Below are positions 8,507 through 17,601 of a stretch of 64,000 nucleotides of DNA, one piece after another. A model generated the notes under the pieces. It saw nothing but the letters and a program-made list of their open reading frames with translations, ran no database searches and was not told the DNA's origin. Source of the DNA: Pseudomonas haemolytica (GTDB lineage: Bacteria > Pseudomonadota > Gammaproteobacteria > Pseudomonadales > Pseudomonadaceae); NCBI RefSeq assembly GCF_009659625.1, contig NZ_VOIW01000007.1, forward strand, positions 124,001-188,000. The letters run 5' to 3'. The number at the start of each line of letters is the position of its first letter. Position 1 is the stretch's first letter. A program made the translations under genes and the position numbers.

Positions 8507-11500
8507 TCAAGTCACTTTCTGGAACACCTGATAATCCCCTGCCGTGTGGCTTCCTGTTACGACTGCGCCGGGATCCCGTCGGACTGAGGGGCCGCTGATG
8601 GCAACACTCTTGTTGAATGCAGTGTCCGGGTAAACGCCTATCCCAACGCCACCATTGAGTTCGGCCAGGCCAGGAACGTTTCGAGTTGTGTTCATATGGG
8701 CCCTGCCTGCCAGCACCAGTACTTTTTCGCCTGGCTTGCGGTTTTGCAGGATACGGGTTGCGTAGTAGTTGACTTCCTGCAGGCGTGTAATGCCCCTGTC
8801 GTTGTCGCCGACACCCTTGAGGAAGTCAGGCATATCTGCGTGCCGTGTCAAATAGCGATGTTCAAGGGACCTGACGGTTATGCCATTGGCCTTGGCGAGT
8901 TGAACCAGCTCCGAGAGCGTGGGAGACGCGCCCGATGGTCGGTAAGCGCCCATGCCGGCATCTCGAAGTTGGCCGGTGGCGTTGGTTTCGGTGTTTTCGA
9001 TATAGAACGTGGTCACACCGGCCTCTTTAAGGGCCTGCATATTCTCTTTGATCATCTGGAAACTGGCGATTTCGTTGTGGGACTCGCCCATTACGACGAC
9101 GTCGCTGATTTCATAGGCCCTACGCAAAAGGTCGCCGGGCGATGTACCCGGGGCGATCTCCAGCCGAGGCGGGCGTGGCGGCATCTGCCCTCCTGTGATC
9201 ATATTTTGGTAAAAACGATGAAGATCCCGCCTGAACCAAGCCCTGGCCACTGGCAAGTTTTTCGTGGTGAAGTCAGCCTCGACCAACCGACCGTTATTGA
9301 TGCTGAGATACTCGGCGTCGGGTAATCTTTTCCCGGCGGGTGCTTCTGCCCCCGCCGAGGGCGCTCCTGGCACCGCTACCCGTGTCGGCATACCGCCCGG
9401 CAGTTGATTCAGTCGCCACTCACCCTTTCCTGCGTGTTGCACAGACGCCACGATTCTGCTGCTTCTGGGCGCAGTCGACGGGATAGTGGGGTCCAGGATA
9501 TTGACCCAGCCGCTGCGTGCGTGAAAGGCCGAATCGATCTGATAAACCCTGCTCACAAGGGTACTGTCGGTAAAGCGGATGTACGAATTGCCGTCGACGT
9601 TATAGGTACCGTTCGACCGTAAGGGCTGGCCGCTGATTATTTCTTCGGATACGGCGTAGGCGCTGAGATCGCGGGTTGGGGGGGTGAGATTGGTCAAGCG
9701 GGGCGTGGCGACAGCGCTGGCACCCGTACTGGTTGAGGCGATCGCCGGGGGCAGACTATCAGGCGCCGGTAACGCTCTGGGCCCTGGGCGTGGTGTCAGC
9801 GCGCCGACCGTTGACGATTTGAATACCGGGCGCATTGGCGCGGCGCGAACATTGGAGATGCCCGATGCAGCCAGGGTGAAATCACTATAGATGGCGCGTG
9901 CCAGGCCAGGTTTTTTGATCAGGTGCGGCAAGATTCGACTATGGGCGCGCAGCGCGGTAACGCCGGCTTTGCCCAGGCGAACACCGGTTGAAACGCCTTT
10001 GCCGAGCACAGGGATCAGGTCTGCAAAGATCAAGGCCACTTCAACGCCGAACTCGATTTTGTTGAGGGTCGATTGCCGTGCAACTTCGGCACTGCTCACG
10101 GACTGGTGATCAGCTCGGTCGATCACCATCTGTACGTGTTGTTTGTACAAGTGATCCTGAACATTTCCCTCTATTGGCTTAAGGCTTGTAGCACCACCCA
10201 GTAGCTTGACCGATGAAACTAGCACTTCGGAGGACAACAGCTTCATCGGGTTGAAAAGGTTGCTTTTAATCGCGTCCTTGAACTCAGCCACATCGTCCTT
10301 GCTGACCGGCGACTTTCTTTTCGCAATATAGGCTGCCCATCCTTCTTTACCCAGCAGGGCATCAAGCGCTTTATGGTCCGCCACTTCGCGAAAGGTGATG
10401 CCATCGGGGGCTTTGGGGGTATATAGCGCCAGCGACGAGTCCGTCTGATTGCCGATCACCATCACGCCCTGTACCGCTAGCCCTCGATGGATAAGGCTGT
10501 GGGCAACCACTGTCTTGCCCTCCACCTGGGAGCGGGTGGCAGGGTCGGGGTTACTGAGCACCGCGTCAACCAATAGGGCCGCACGTTTGGTGGTGGGGTT
10601 TTCGGTGGCTTGTTCTTTGTAGGCATCCGGGTTGAGCTCTGCCAGATAGGCTTCTTGCTCCATGGCATCTCTCAGGTTGGCCTTCCACGCTGTGCGCAAT
10701 TGCGCAGCGCTACCCGATACGGCGTCGGGGTCCGTCTCCTGTTTCAGCAGCTTGGTGTATTCACCCCCGACATCGGCGGCATTGACCAGCTGTTTAAGGG
10801 TGTCAGTGTCCAGGGAGACCGGTTCGCCGCTCGGGTCCAGGACGGGCCTGCCTTGCGTGTCGACCAGCGCCAGGGTCATTTTTATATCAGTGAACGTGCC
10901 CCTCTCGTTGGCTGGAAAACCCGTTGGGTTCTTCAAGGCCAGGTCGGTCAGGGACACAGGATCTTGTCGGGAATAGAGAGGTTGGCCAGTTCCCCGTCCG
11001 CCATGTACACCGGTGCGGGTGTGAACCTGCACCATGAGTTTGTCTGCATCGACTTGCGCGTTCGGGTATCGCTTCTTGATGGCGGCATTCAAACGGTCGC
11101 GGGAGAAACTACCCAGGGACGGAATTTTTTCAAGCAATGGCGCCAGCGTATCCAGGCTACTTTCCTGCGTTTGCTCCAGCTGCATAAATACAGCTTCTTG
11201 AATGGGGGTCAGGTTTTTTAACCACTCGGGCTGGTTTTTGTCGACCAGCTTGGCGTCCCGGGCCAGCATGGCATTGCTGCCATCGAGCAGGTACGACCAA
11301 TCGGCTGCATTATCGATGCCTTGGAGTGACGTGCTGTCGAGCAGTGGGTTTACGGTGTCGGCTGGCTTCAGCGCTGTGCTCAGGTGGGTGTTGATATCTG
11401 CATGTTGGCGCCTGAGCATCCAGGACATGGCTTCTGCCAATACATCCCCGGAAGACGGTTCGACACTGGACATCAGGTCTTGCCCAGTGATGGGGTCAGG

Positions 11501-12622
11501 TCCGTTCTGCAGGTGAGGTGACAGAGCCTGCACTAACAACTTGGCCCTGGTTGCGCCTTGATTCAGGCTATTGGCCAATGCCTGGAGCGCCTGTGCGGGC
11601 GTTGCGAACTCCTCGAACCCTTCGCTTGGCGTGTAGATCACCACGGGGCCATTCTTATCGTTGAGCTCAAGGGTGCGGCCCTTCGGCCAGGTGGGTGGCG
11701 TGGCACTTGAGCCGTCTTGACGAGTGATGAGAAACGCACCCGGCAGCATGGCGCCGCGTTCCGTTTTGTCATCGACGGTGATGGGATACACACCCAGGCG
11801 GTCGCCATCGGCGAATTTTTTTTCCCGGGCTTCCAGGGTGGGATAGCGCAGCGCATTGTCGATCAGCTCTTTGCCGGCCGCACTCAGGGTGCCATCGCTC
11901 ACACGCAGTGCCGCCAGGATCGACAGCTGCTGTTTGTGCAGGGTCAATAATTGGCTTTGCGGCGACATTTGCACCGAAGGTTGATTCTCAACCGGCTGCT
12001 GCGTGCTCCAGTATTCTTCAAGGGCCTGCGGGTATTGCGTGGCTATGTTGCGGGCAATGGAGTGCAACGAGCCTTCGGTGACGGCCGGCGTTTGTGCGTG
12101 ACTGAATTCGGTGCGTATGCCGCGCTCTGGGCGTCTCAGCGTATTCGGGCTGGCCTGGATATCACGAATCATCCGCGCCAGCGCGGTCATCAAGGGTTCT
12201 GCAGACGCCAGCGATTCGCCGTCATCGTCGACACGGTATCGATTGAAACTTATCTGTTCGGCATTGAGCGGCCTGATAGCGGGGAACGCCGCTTCAAGTT
12301 GCGCCTGTACAAAGGCTTTGAAGCTGGGTTGCCGGCTGTGCAGGCGTTGCATGTCTTCAGTCAGAAGCGCGTGTTCAACGGTGAACGCTAATTGTTGGGT
12401 CGGTTTGAATTGCTTCAAAAGTTGCTGGTAGCGCATTCTGGCGGGGGCGATGCCGAACGCGGTGGGAGCAGCTGGATTGTCGGGGGCGTAGCTTGGAGCG
12501 GCGGTTAGCGGGGGGGAGGTTGGCTGCTGGAGGAGGATGGGGGGCGTAGTTGGGTTGGTGGGAAGGGAGTGGGTCAGGGGGCGTTGCGGGTGGTGCTCGG
12601 ACAGTGCTGGGGTAAGGGGCAT
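8507..12622 (-). CDS. Large toxin-like protein with C-terminal EreA/ChaN/Tiki-like domain
   Basis: A 1371-residue protein with no signal peptide. The first 60 residues are rich in Pro and Thr. The next ~800 residues resemble the N-terminal part of pseudomonad dermonecrotic-toxin-like proteins (I recall the label DUF6543 for this group). An amphipathic to hydrophobic stretch near residues 880-915 (VALIFADLIPVLGKG) could insert into membranes. A small beta-rich module sits around 1000-1070. The C-terminus has VVVMGESHNEIASF (GESH at 1179-1182) and VLAGRAHMNTTRNVPG (His1309). These resemble the paired motifs of the EreA/ChaN/Tiki/TraB superfamily, which also includes part of Pasteurella multocida toxin. 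No immunity or secretion gene is adjacent. Function as a secreted toxin or effector is inferred. The gene lies between leuA and an M23 peptidase gene, with a palindrome just upstream. Confidence 0.8.
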   Translation of the reverse strand: MPLTPALSEHHPQRPLTHSLPTNPTTPPILLQQPTSPPLTAAPSYAPDNPAAPTAFGIAPARMRYQQLLKQFKPTQQLAFTVEHALLTEDMQRLHSRQPSFKAFVQAQLEAAFPAIRPLNAEQISFNRYRVDDDGESLASAEPLMTALARMIRDIQASPNTLRRPERGIRTEFSHAQTPAVTEGSLHSIARNIATQYPQALEEYWSTQQPVENQPSVQMSPQSQLLTLHKQQLSILAALRVSDGTLSAAGKELIDNALRYPTLEAREKKFADGDRLGVYPITVDDKTERGAMLPGAFLITRQDGSSATPPTWPKGRTLELNDKNGPVVIYTPSEGFEEFATPAQALQALANSLNQGATRAKLLVQALSPHLQNGPDPITGQDLMSSVEPSSGDVLAEAMSWMLRRQHADINTHLSTALKPADTVNPLLDSTSLQGIDNAADWSYLLDGSNAMLARDAKLVDKNQPEWLKNLTPIQEAVFMQLEQTQESSLDTLAPLLEKIPSLGSFSRDRLNAAIKKRYPNAQVDADKLMVQVHTRTGVHGGRGTGQPLYSRQDPVSLTDLALKNPTGFPANERGTFTDIKMTLALVDTQGRPVLDPSGEPVSLDTDTLKQLVNAADVGGEYTKLLKQETDPDAVSGSAAQLRTAWKANLRDAMEQEAYLAELNPDAYKEQATENPTTKRAALLVDAVLSNPDPATRSQVEGKTVVAHSLIHRGLAVQGVMVIGNQTDSSLALYTPKAPDGITFREVADHKALDALLGKEGWAAYIAKRKSPVSKDDVAEFKDAIKSNLFNPMKLLSSEVLVSSVKLLGGATSLKPIEGNVQDHLYKQHVQMVIDRADHQSVSSAEVARQSTLNKIEFGVEVALIFADLIPVLGKGVSTGVRLGKAGVTALRAHSRILPHLIKKPGLARAIYSDFTLAASGISNVRAAPMRPVFKSSTVGALTPRPGPRALPAPDSLPPAIASTSTGASAVATPRLTNLTPPTRDLSAYAVSEEIISGQPLRSNGTYNVDGNSYIRFTDSTLVSRVYQIDSAFHARSGWVNILDPTIPSTAPRSSRIVASVQHAGKGEWRLNQLPGGMPTRVAVPGAPSAGAEAPAGKRLPDAEYLSINNGRLVEADFTTKNLPVARAWFRRDLHRFYQNMITGGQMPPRPPRLEIAPGTSPGDLLRRAYEISDVVVMGESHNEIASFQMIKENMQALKEAGVTTFYIENTETNATGQLRDAGMGAYRPSGASPTLSELVQLAKANGITVRSLEHRYLTRHADMPDFLKGVGDNDRGITRLQEVNYYATRILQNRKPGEKVLVLAGRAHMNTTRNVPGLAELNGGVGIGVYPDTAFNKSVAISGPSVRRDPGAVVTGSHTAGDYQVFQKVT

Positions 12623-12640
12623 ACAGTGAGTCTCACGGGA

Positions 12641-12654
12641 ATTGGATATCCAAT
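12641..12654. promoter_or_regulatory. 14-bp perfect palindrome upstream of the first toxin-like gene
   Basis: ATTGGATATCCAAT is its own reverse complement and lies 18 bases before the toxin start codon. It could be an operator in the leader region. No regulator is assigned. Confidence 0.35.
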
Positions 12655-12821
12655 GCTCAGGTCCTGCTCATTACGTCCGTGTAAGTCGCTGGTTGAGTGA
12701 GTCTCGGGTTTCGGATGGTTCACGGCAAAAGTGTAAGAAGATGACAGTGCATGACCCTCAAACGCCGGCATTTCAGGCGTGGGTGCGTTAATTTCACCGA
12801 CGCCCGCGTACCGTCGCAGTG

Positions 12822-13643
12822 TCAGGGCTGAAACGCGCCGATAAAAATCGCCGGGTCCACTCGAGCATCGTTCAAGCTGACGTTCCAATGCATATGCGGT
12901 CCAGTCGCCCGGCCGGTCGCGCCGACCTTGCCCACCACCGTACCGCGGCCCAGTTGCTGGCCCACCTTCACATCGATCTTCGACATATGGCAGAACATGC
13001 TGATAAAGCCTTGGCCATGGTCGACGAACACGGTATTGCCGTTGAAGAAGTAGTTGCCGACCAGGATCACCTTGCCGTTGGCCGGGGTCTTGATGGGCGT
13101 ACCGGCCGGCACGGCGAAATCCAGGCCCGAATGCGGGTTGCGTTCCTCACCGTTAAAGAAGCGGCGCACACCGAACTTGCTCGACAGCGGCCCGTTCACC
13201 GGTTTGTCCAACACCAGATTACTCGGCAGGTTGGGGCTGAAGCTGCGGTAAGCCTTGAGCTGCACCGCCAATTCACCTTCGATGCGCTTGAGCTGCGCCG
13301 GGTCGGGGTTGACCTGGCTTTTGTTTTTCAAGGTGATGCGCTGTTCCGGATACTTCTTGTAGCCGACGATAAACGGCAGGCTGCGCCCGCCGCTGCTGAT
13401 GCGCTCATTGCCAGGCTTGACCGTCAACGGGATACCGACAATCGCCAGCCAGTTGTCCTGTTCCTTGACCACCAACACCGGCTTGCTTTGGTAGGTAGCT
13501 TTCGGCGCCGTAGCGGATGGGCCCAGTTCGACAACGGCTACACCGCCCGGCACCGGTTTGTTCAAGGTGCGAGTGATATAGCTGTCCGCGTGGGCGTTAA
13601 CGGCAAGGCACAGCAGCATCAACAGGCTAAATAGACGTGGCAT
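12822..13643 (-). CDS. Secreted M23 family metallopeptidase
   Basis: A 273-residue periplasmic or secreted LytM-type zinc peptidase, expected to cut peptidoglycan cross-links. A signal peptide ends near AHA-DS. The C-terminal M23 domain has the zinc ligands His171 and Asp175 (HSGLDF), and His250/His252 in GPHMHW. It is followed by the usual ARVDPAIFIG ending. The middle part (about residues 25-130) is the region that precedes M23 in this pseudomonad family. The ATG at 13643 was chosen over TTG at 13646. It follows xseA by three bases, so the two are probably co-transcribed, although their functions seem unrelated. Confidence 0.92.
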   Translation of the reverse strand: MPRLFSLLMLLCLAVNAHADSYITRTLNKPVPGGVAVVELGPSATAPKATYQSKPVLVVKEQDNWLAIVGIPLTVKPGNERISSGGRSLPFIVGYKKYPEQRITLKNKSQVNPDPAQLKRIEGELAVQLKAYRSFSPNLPSNLVLDKPVNGPLSSKFGVRRFFNGEERNPHSGLDFAVPAGTPIKTPANGKVILVGNYFFNGNTVFVDHGQGFISMFCHMSKIDVKVGQQLGRGTVVGKVGATGRATGPHMHWNVSLNDARVDPAIFIGAFQP

Positions 13644-13646
13644 CAA

Positions 13647-15026
13647 TCAATCCAGTAACGAAAGGGTGACGGGTGTCAGGTGGTTGTCTTCCACCCGTAC
13701 TTGCAATTGACCTTCACCGAGACGCGCCGTCAGGCGTTGGCCCGTGTGAGTTTGTGCCGCATTGCGAATCGCCTGGCCGCGCTCGTCCAGCAGGATGCTG
13801 TAGCCACGGCCCAGGGTCGCCAATGGGCTGACTATCTGCAGCGTCTGCACCTGGCTTTGCAGTTGCAGGCGCCGCGCCTTGAGGCCTTCGCGCATGGCAC
13901 GGGGCAGGCGTTCGGCGAGGCTGTCCAGGCGCTGGCGCAGCAGAGCCAATTGGCGCCCCGGATGCTGGCCGGCGAGGCGGGTTTCCAGGCGGATCAGGCG
14001 TTCGCGGCGGGTATTGAGGCTGCGCTCGAAGGCGCGGCGCATACGCATGTCCAGGTCATCCAGGCGCTGGGCCTGCTGGCGCAAACGCTCGCCAGGGTGA
14101 CGCAGGCGCCGGGCCAGGCCTTCCAGGCGCAGACGGTCGTGGGTCAACCGGTTGCGCATCAGCATCACCAGGCGCCGGTGCAGGCTGTCGACCTGGCGCA
14201 CCAGGTTGCTGGCATCGGGGGCAAGCAGTTCAGCAGCGGCGGAGGGGGTTGGGGCGCGCACGTCTGCCACGAAGTCGCTGATCGACACATCGGTTTCATG
14301 CCCGACCGCACTGACGATGGGTGTAACGCAGGCATCTACTGCGCGGGCCACGGCCTCTTCGTTGAAGCACCAGAGGTCTTCCAGTGAGCCGCCGCCACGG
14401 GCCAGGATCAGCGCGTCAAAGCCTCGGGCGTCAGCCAGTTTCAGCGCCCGTACAATCTGCGGGATCGCTTCGCGGCCCTGCACGGCTGTGGGGATCAACG
14501 TCAATTGCACTTGCGGCGCCCGACGACGGAACACGCTGATGATGTCGCGGATCACCGCACCGGTCGGCGAACTGATAATACCGATCTTCTGTGGATGCGC
14601 CGGCAACGGGACTTTGCGTTCGGCGCTGAATAACCCTTCAGCACTGAGCTTCTCTTTCAACGCATCGAAGGCCAGGCGCAGCGCGCCATCCCCGGCGGGC
14701 TCCACGGTGTCGAGAATCAGTTGGTAGTCGCCACGGCCTTCGAACAGCGAGACCTTGCCACGCACCTTGACCGCCAGGCCATCCTTCAGCGCCTGGCGCA
14801 CGCGCGCGGCATTATTGCGAAACAGCGCGCAACGCACTTGGGCGCCGCTGTCCTTGAGCGTGAAATACACGTGGCCGGAGGCCGGGCGGGCGAGGTTGGA
14901 GATTTCGCCTTCGACCCAGATATTGGTGAACACGTCTTCCAGCAACACCCGCGCACGGCCGTTGAGCTGGCTGACAGTCAGGACTTCGCGGTCCAGGCCC
15001 AGACGGGCAAAAGGATCTTTAATCAT
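13647..15026 (-). CDS. xseA: Exodeoxyribonuclease VII large subunit
   Basis: Large subunit of exonuclease VII, which degrades single-stranded DNA together with XseB. It has 459 residues, normal length. The N-terminal OB-fold (NIWVEGEISNLARPASGHVYFTLKD) is followed by the catalytic domain with KIGIISSPTGAVIRDI, ARGGGSLEDLWCFNEE, and SAVGHETDVSISDFVADVRAPTPSAAAE. A long Arg-rich coiled-coil region and a C-terminal segment with LGRGYSIL complete it. xseB is not in the window. The M23 peptidase gene follows immediately. Confidence 0.97.
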   Translation of the reverse strand: MIKDPFARLGLDREVLTVSQLNGRARVLLEDVFTNIWVEGEISNLARPASGHVYFTLKDSGAQVRCALFRNNAARVRQALKDGLAVKVRGKVSLFEGRGDYQLILDTVEPAGDGALRLAFDALKEKLSAEGLFSAERKVPLPAHPQKIGIISSPTGAVIRDIISVFRRRAPQVQLTLIPTAVQGREAIPQIVRALKLADARGFDALILARGGGSLEDLWCFNEEAVARAVDACVTPIVSAVGHETDVSISDFVADVRAPTPSAAAELLAPDASNLVRQVDSLHRRLVMLMRNRLTHDRLRLEGLARRLRHPGERLRQQAQRLDDLDMRMRRAFERSLNTRRERLIRLETRLAGQHPGRQLALLRQRLDSLAERLPRAMREGLKARRLQLQSQVQTLQIVSPLATLGRGYSILLDERGQAIRNAAQTHTGQRLTARLGEGQLQVRVEDNHLTPVTLSLLD

Positions 15027-15036
15027 GGGCGGCAGT

Positions 15037-15927
15037 TTATAGGCATTTGTGCAGGGTTTGACAGAACTGCTCTACCAGCGCGCTCGGTGCTTGCGCGCAG
15101 GCGAGGGCAACGGTGCTATGGCAATCCGGGTCGGCCAGAGGCAAAAAGTGCAGGTTTGCTGGGGCGATGTCTTGCATGGATTTTGGTAACAAAGCAATTC
15201 CGAAGCCGGCCTGGATCAATTGCAGCTGCGTGGTCTTGCGTGACATCACCCGCGCTGCCTTGGGGAAAAACCCGGCACGCATGCATAACTCGGCCGACAG
15301 ATAACTCAGCCCGCCGCGTTGAGGATGAGGGATCGAGATAAACGCTTCATCCTTGAGCCGGGCCAGTTCCACCGCCGTATCGCTGTGTGCCAATGGATGA
15401 TTCGTCGGTACCGCCAACACCAACGGCTCAGTATACAAAGGCAGCACCCGCACGCCTTCGCGCTGACGCAGCACCGGCAAGCGCAACAGGCCGACGTCCA
15501 GGCGGCCGTCGGCGATTTCTTCCAGCTGGGCTTCGGAGGACAGTTTGACGATATCCATCGACACGCCTGGGCAGAGCTCCAGCCAGGTACCGATCCCTTG
15601 CAGCAACACACCGCTCATCGGCACGGTGCTCGAGTGACTCAGGCGCAAGGTGCCGAGTTGGCCATTGCCCACTTGCGTCGCCATCTCGCTGGCCTTGAGT
15701 AATTCAGCCAGCAGGTTGCGCGCCCGTGGATAAAACGCCTCACCGGCGGCCGTTAGCCGCGGTTGGCGTGCGGTACGCTCGAACAATGCGGTCTGCAGTT
15801 GGTTTTCAAGCTCTTTGATCTGGCGGCTCAAGGCCGATTGCGCCACGAACAGGCGCTCGGCGGCGGCACTGAAGCTACCGCTGTCGGCAATTTCGACGAA
15901 ATAACGCAGTTGCCGGGTTGAGATCAC
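15037..15927 (-). CDS. LysR-family transcriptional regulator
   Basis: A 296-residue regulator with an N-terminal winged helix-turn-helix at about residues 1-60 (RQLRYFVEIADSGSFSAAAERLFVAQSALSRQIKELE) and a C-terminal periplasmic-binding-like effector domain. The start is GTG at 15927, preceded by AAAAGG. It is divergent from a TauE/SafE-family permease gene with about 100 bases between them, which is the classic arrangement for a LysR regulator and its target. The inducer is unknown; sulfonates or small organic anions are possible given the permease family. Confidence 0.92.
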   Translation of the reverse strand: MISTRQLRYFVEIADSGSFSAAAERLFVAQSALSRQIKELENQLQTALFERTARQPRLTAAGEAFYPRARNLLAELLKASEMATQVGNGQLGTLRLSHSSTVPMSGVLLQGIGTWLELCPGVSMDIVKLSSEAQLEEIADGRLDVGLLRLPVLRQREGVRVLPLYTEPLVLAVPTNHPLAHSDTAVELARLKDEAFISIPHPQRGGLSYLSAELCMRAGFFPKAARVMSRKTTQLQLIQAGFGIALLPKSMQDIAPANLHFLPLADPDCHSTVALACAQAPSALVEQFCQTLHKCL

Positions 15928-16026
15928 GGGTCATGCCTTTTCGAGATGGGTGAATGGCTTTGAAGATATTAGTCGCAACACTCGCCGATGGCTAAAGTGA
16001 AGGCCAGGTCTTTCAAGGAATAACCC

Positions 16027-16794
16027 ATGAGCGCGGTTGAGTGGATGAGTCAGTGGTCGTTCAGCGGTGTGGATTGGCTGGTGATTGGCCTGAGTGTGGT
16101 GGTGGCCTATGTGGTGTTCGGGATTGCCGGGTTCGGCACGGCATTGGTCGCGGGGCCGGTCCTGATTGTGTTTATGCCGCTGTCGAAGATCATCCCGCTG
16201 CTGGTGCTGCTGGATTTCGTCGCGGCGTTTGGCAACCTGCTGCAATCACGACGTGATGTGAACACGGGGGAGTTGTTGCGACTGCTGCCGTGCATGGCGA
16301 TTGGTTGCACCCTGGGCGTGGTGTTTTTGCTCAACCTGCATTCGGATCTGTTGCTGCTGTTGATGGGGTTGTTTATCAGCGCCTACGCCATTTATAGCCT
16401 GGCGGTGAAAGCCCGACCGACGCAGCTGGCGGCGGGGTGGTCGATTCCCATGGGCACAGTAGGTGGCTTGTTCGGCGCGTTGTTTGGCAGTGGGGGCTTT
16501 TTATATGCGATCTATTTGAACAGTCGTTTGCCCAAGGATGCGGCGCGGGCCACGCAAAGCGCGTTGATCAGTTGCAGTACGGTGGTGCGCCTGAGTCTGT
16601 TCCTGATTGCCGGGGTGTATGCGGATTTGCCGTTGTTGATGTTGGCGGTTTGCCTGTTGCCGGCGATGGCGTTGGGGTTGTGGTGTGGGCGCAGGTTGAC
16701 GATGCGTATGTCACGTGAGGCCTTTGTGCGGTTGGTGACGTGGTTGGTGCTGGCGAGCGGTATTGCTTTGATCGGGCGCTACTTGAGCGCTTGA
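16027..16794 (+). CDS. TauE/SafE-family membrane permease
   Basis: A 255-residue integral membrane protein with about eight hydrophobic segments and the family pattern of two repeated halves (GIAGFGTALVAGPVL near the start and GGLFGALFGSGGFLYAIYL in the second half). TauE/SafE proteins export sulfite, sulfoacetate or other small organic anions, or import them. The substrate here cannot be read from sequence. It is paired with a divergent LysR gene that probably controls it. Confidence 0.9.
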   Translation: MSAVEWMSQWSFSGVDWLVIGLSVVVAYVVFGIAGFGTALVAGPVLIVFMPLSKIIPLLVLLDFVAAFGNLLQSRRDVNTGELLRLLPCMAIGCTLGVVFLLNLHSDLLLLLMGLFISAYAIYSLAVKARPTQLAAGWSIPMGTVGGLFGALFGSGGFLYAIYLNSRLPKDAARATQSALISCSTVVRLSLFLIAGVYADLPLLMLAVCLLPAMALGLWCGRRLTMRMSREAFVRLVTWLVLASGIALIGRYLSA

Positions 16795-16834
16795 CCTGAT
16801 TTATTCAGGGATTAAGCTGCCAGCCTTCAGGGCC

Positions 16835-16920
16835 TCTTCGCGAGCAAGCCCGCTCCCACATTCGATCGCATTTCTCCTGTAGGAATGCAGTCGAATGTGG
16901 GAGCGGGGTTGCTCGCGAAG
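16835..16920. repeat. REP pair (REPIN-like), GCGGGCTTGCTCGCG family
   Basis: Two inverted copies of the GTGGGAGCGGGCTTGCTCGCGA-type element (CTTCGCGAGCAAGCCCGCTC and GAGCGGGGTTGCTCGCGAAG) are separated by about 26 bases. One arm has a single mismatch. An ATG inside the second copy creates a false upstream start for the next gene. Confidence 0.85.
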
Positions 16921-16948
16921 GCGCCAGACGCCACACCGCAGGACTCCC

Positions 16949-17497
16949 ATGAACTCCCAAAGCATCCTCGTCCCGAAAATCTCCACCTTGCCCGTCCACG
17001 AACCCCGCGCCCGGGCGATCGTGCGCTGGCTGGTGCGCAAGAACATCGTCAAGGAGGAATTGACCACCTGCGGCCGTACCGGCAACCGCATGGGCTATGC
17101 CCTGGCCGATGGCGCCCGGGCCGTGGTGCTGCACCCCGAGGCGCTGCCGTTCAATGAGCCGGTCAATGGCCTGGAGATCATCTACAAACGCTGCATCTAC
17201 ACCCCGGCCAAGGGTTTCCTCGAAGAGGCGGGTTGCCCGGAATGCCTCAAGGAAGTCGGCGAGGCGCTGTTCGAAAGCCTGGAAGACTGGATGCCCGGCC
17301 ACACCGACAACTTCACCTGCCCGCTGTGTGGGCATGAAGACGACATCAACGGCTTCCTGTTCCTGCAGGAATGCGGGTTCTCCAACCTGGGTTTCATCTT
17401 CAACAACTGGGCGGAGGCGGGGTTCAAGCAGAGCTTTATCGACGAATTTGCCGATTGGTTGGACCAGAAAATGAGCTGGGTCAAAGTCGAGCTTTAA
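16949..17497 (+). CDS. Conserved protein of unknown function with zinc-ribbon-like cysteines
   Basis: A 182-residue soluble protein. I recall similar pseudomonad proteins labelled sugar ABC transporter ATPase, but no Walker A or ABC signature is present, so that label is not supported. Two CxxC pairs stand out: GCPECLKE and TCPLCGHED, about 35 residues apart, plus single cysteines in TTCGRTG and YKRCIY. This looks like a metal-binding ribbon. The C-terminal half is aromatic and acidic. The ATG at 16949 is preferred because the longer frame starts inside a REP element. It lies just before guaB on the same strand. Confidence 0.75.
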   Translation: MNSQSILVPKISTLPVHEPRARAIVRWLVRKNIVKEELTTCGRTGNRMGYALADGARAVVLHPEALPFNEPVNGLEIIYKRCIYTPAKGFLEEAGCPECLKEVGEALFESLEDWMPGHTDNFTCPLCGHEDDINGFLFLQECGFSNLGFIFNNWAEAGFKQSFIDEFADWLDQKMSWVKVEL

Positions 17498-17536
17498 TCC
17501 TTCTATCAGTATTACCAAGTTTGTCAGAGTTTTACA

Positions 17537-17565
17537 TTGAGCCCGACAGGGTGCATGTATATAAT
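17537..17565 (+). promoter_or_regulatory. Sigma-70-type promoter of guaB
   Basis: TTGAGC (17537-17542), a 17-base spacer, and a consensus TATAAT (17560-17565), 36 bases before the guaB ATG. The match and spacing are near ideal. Confidence 0.75.
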
Positions 17566-17601
17566 GGCGCGCTTCCATTTTCCCGCTCGGGAGCCCCCGC
17601 G

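Noticed and set aside
12574..12888. 104-codon minus-strand frame between the M23 gene and the toxin-like gene
   Set aside because: It overlaps the ends of both genes and has no ribosome site or family features.
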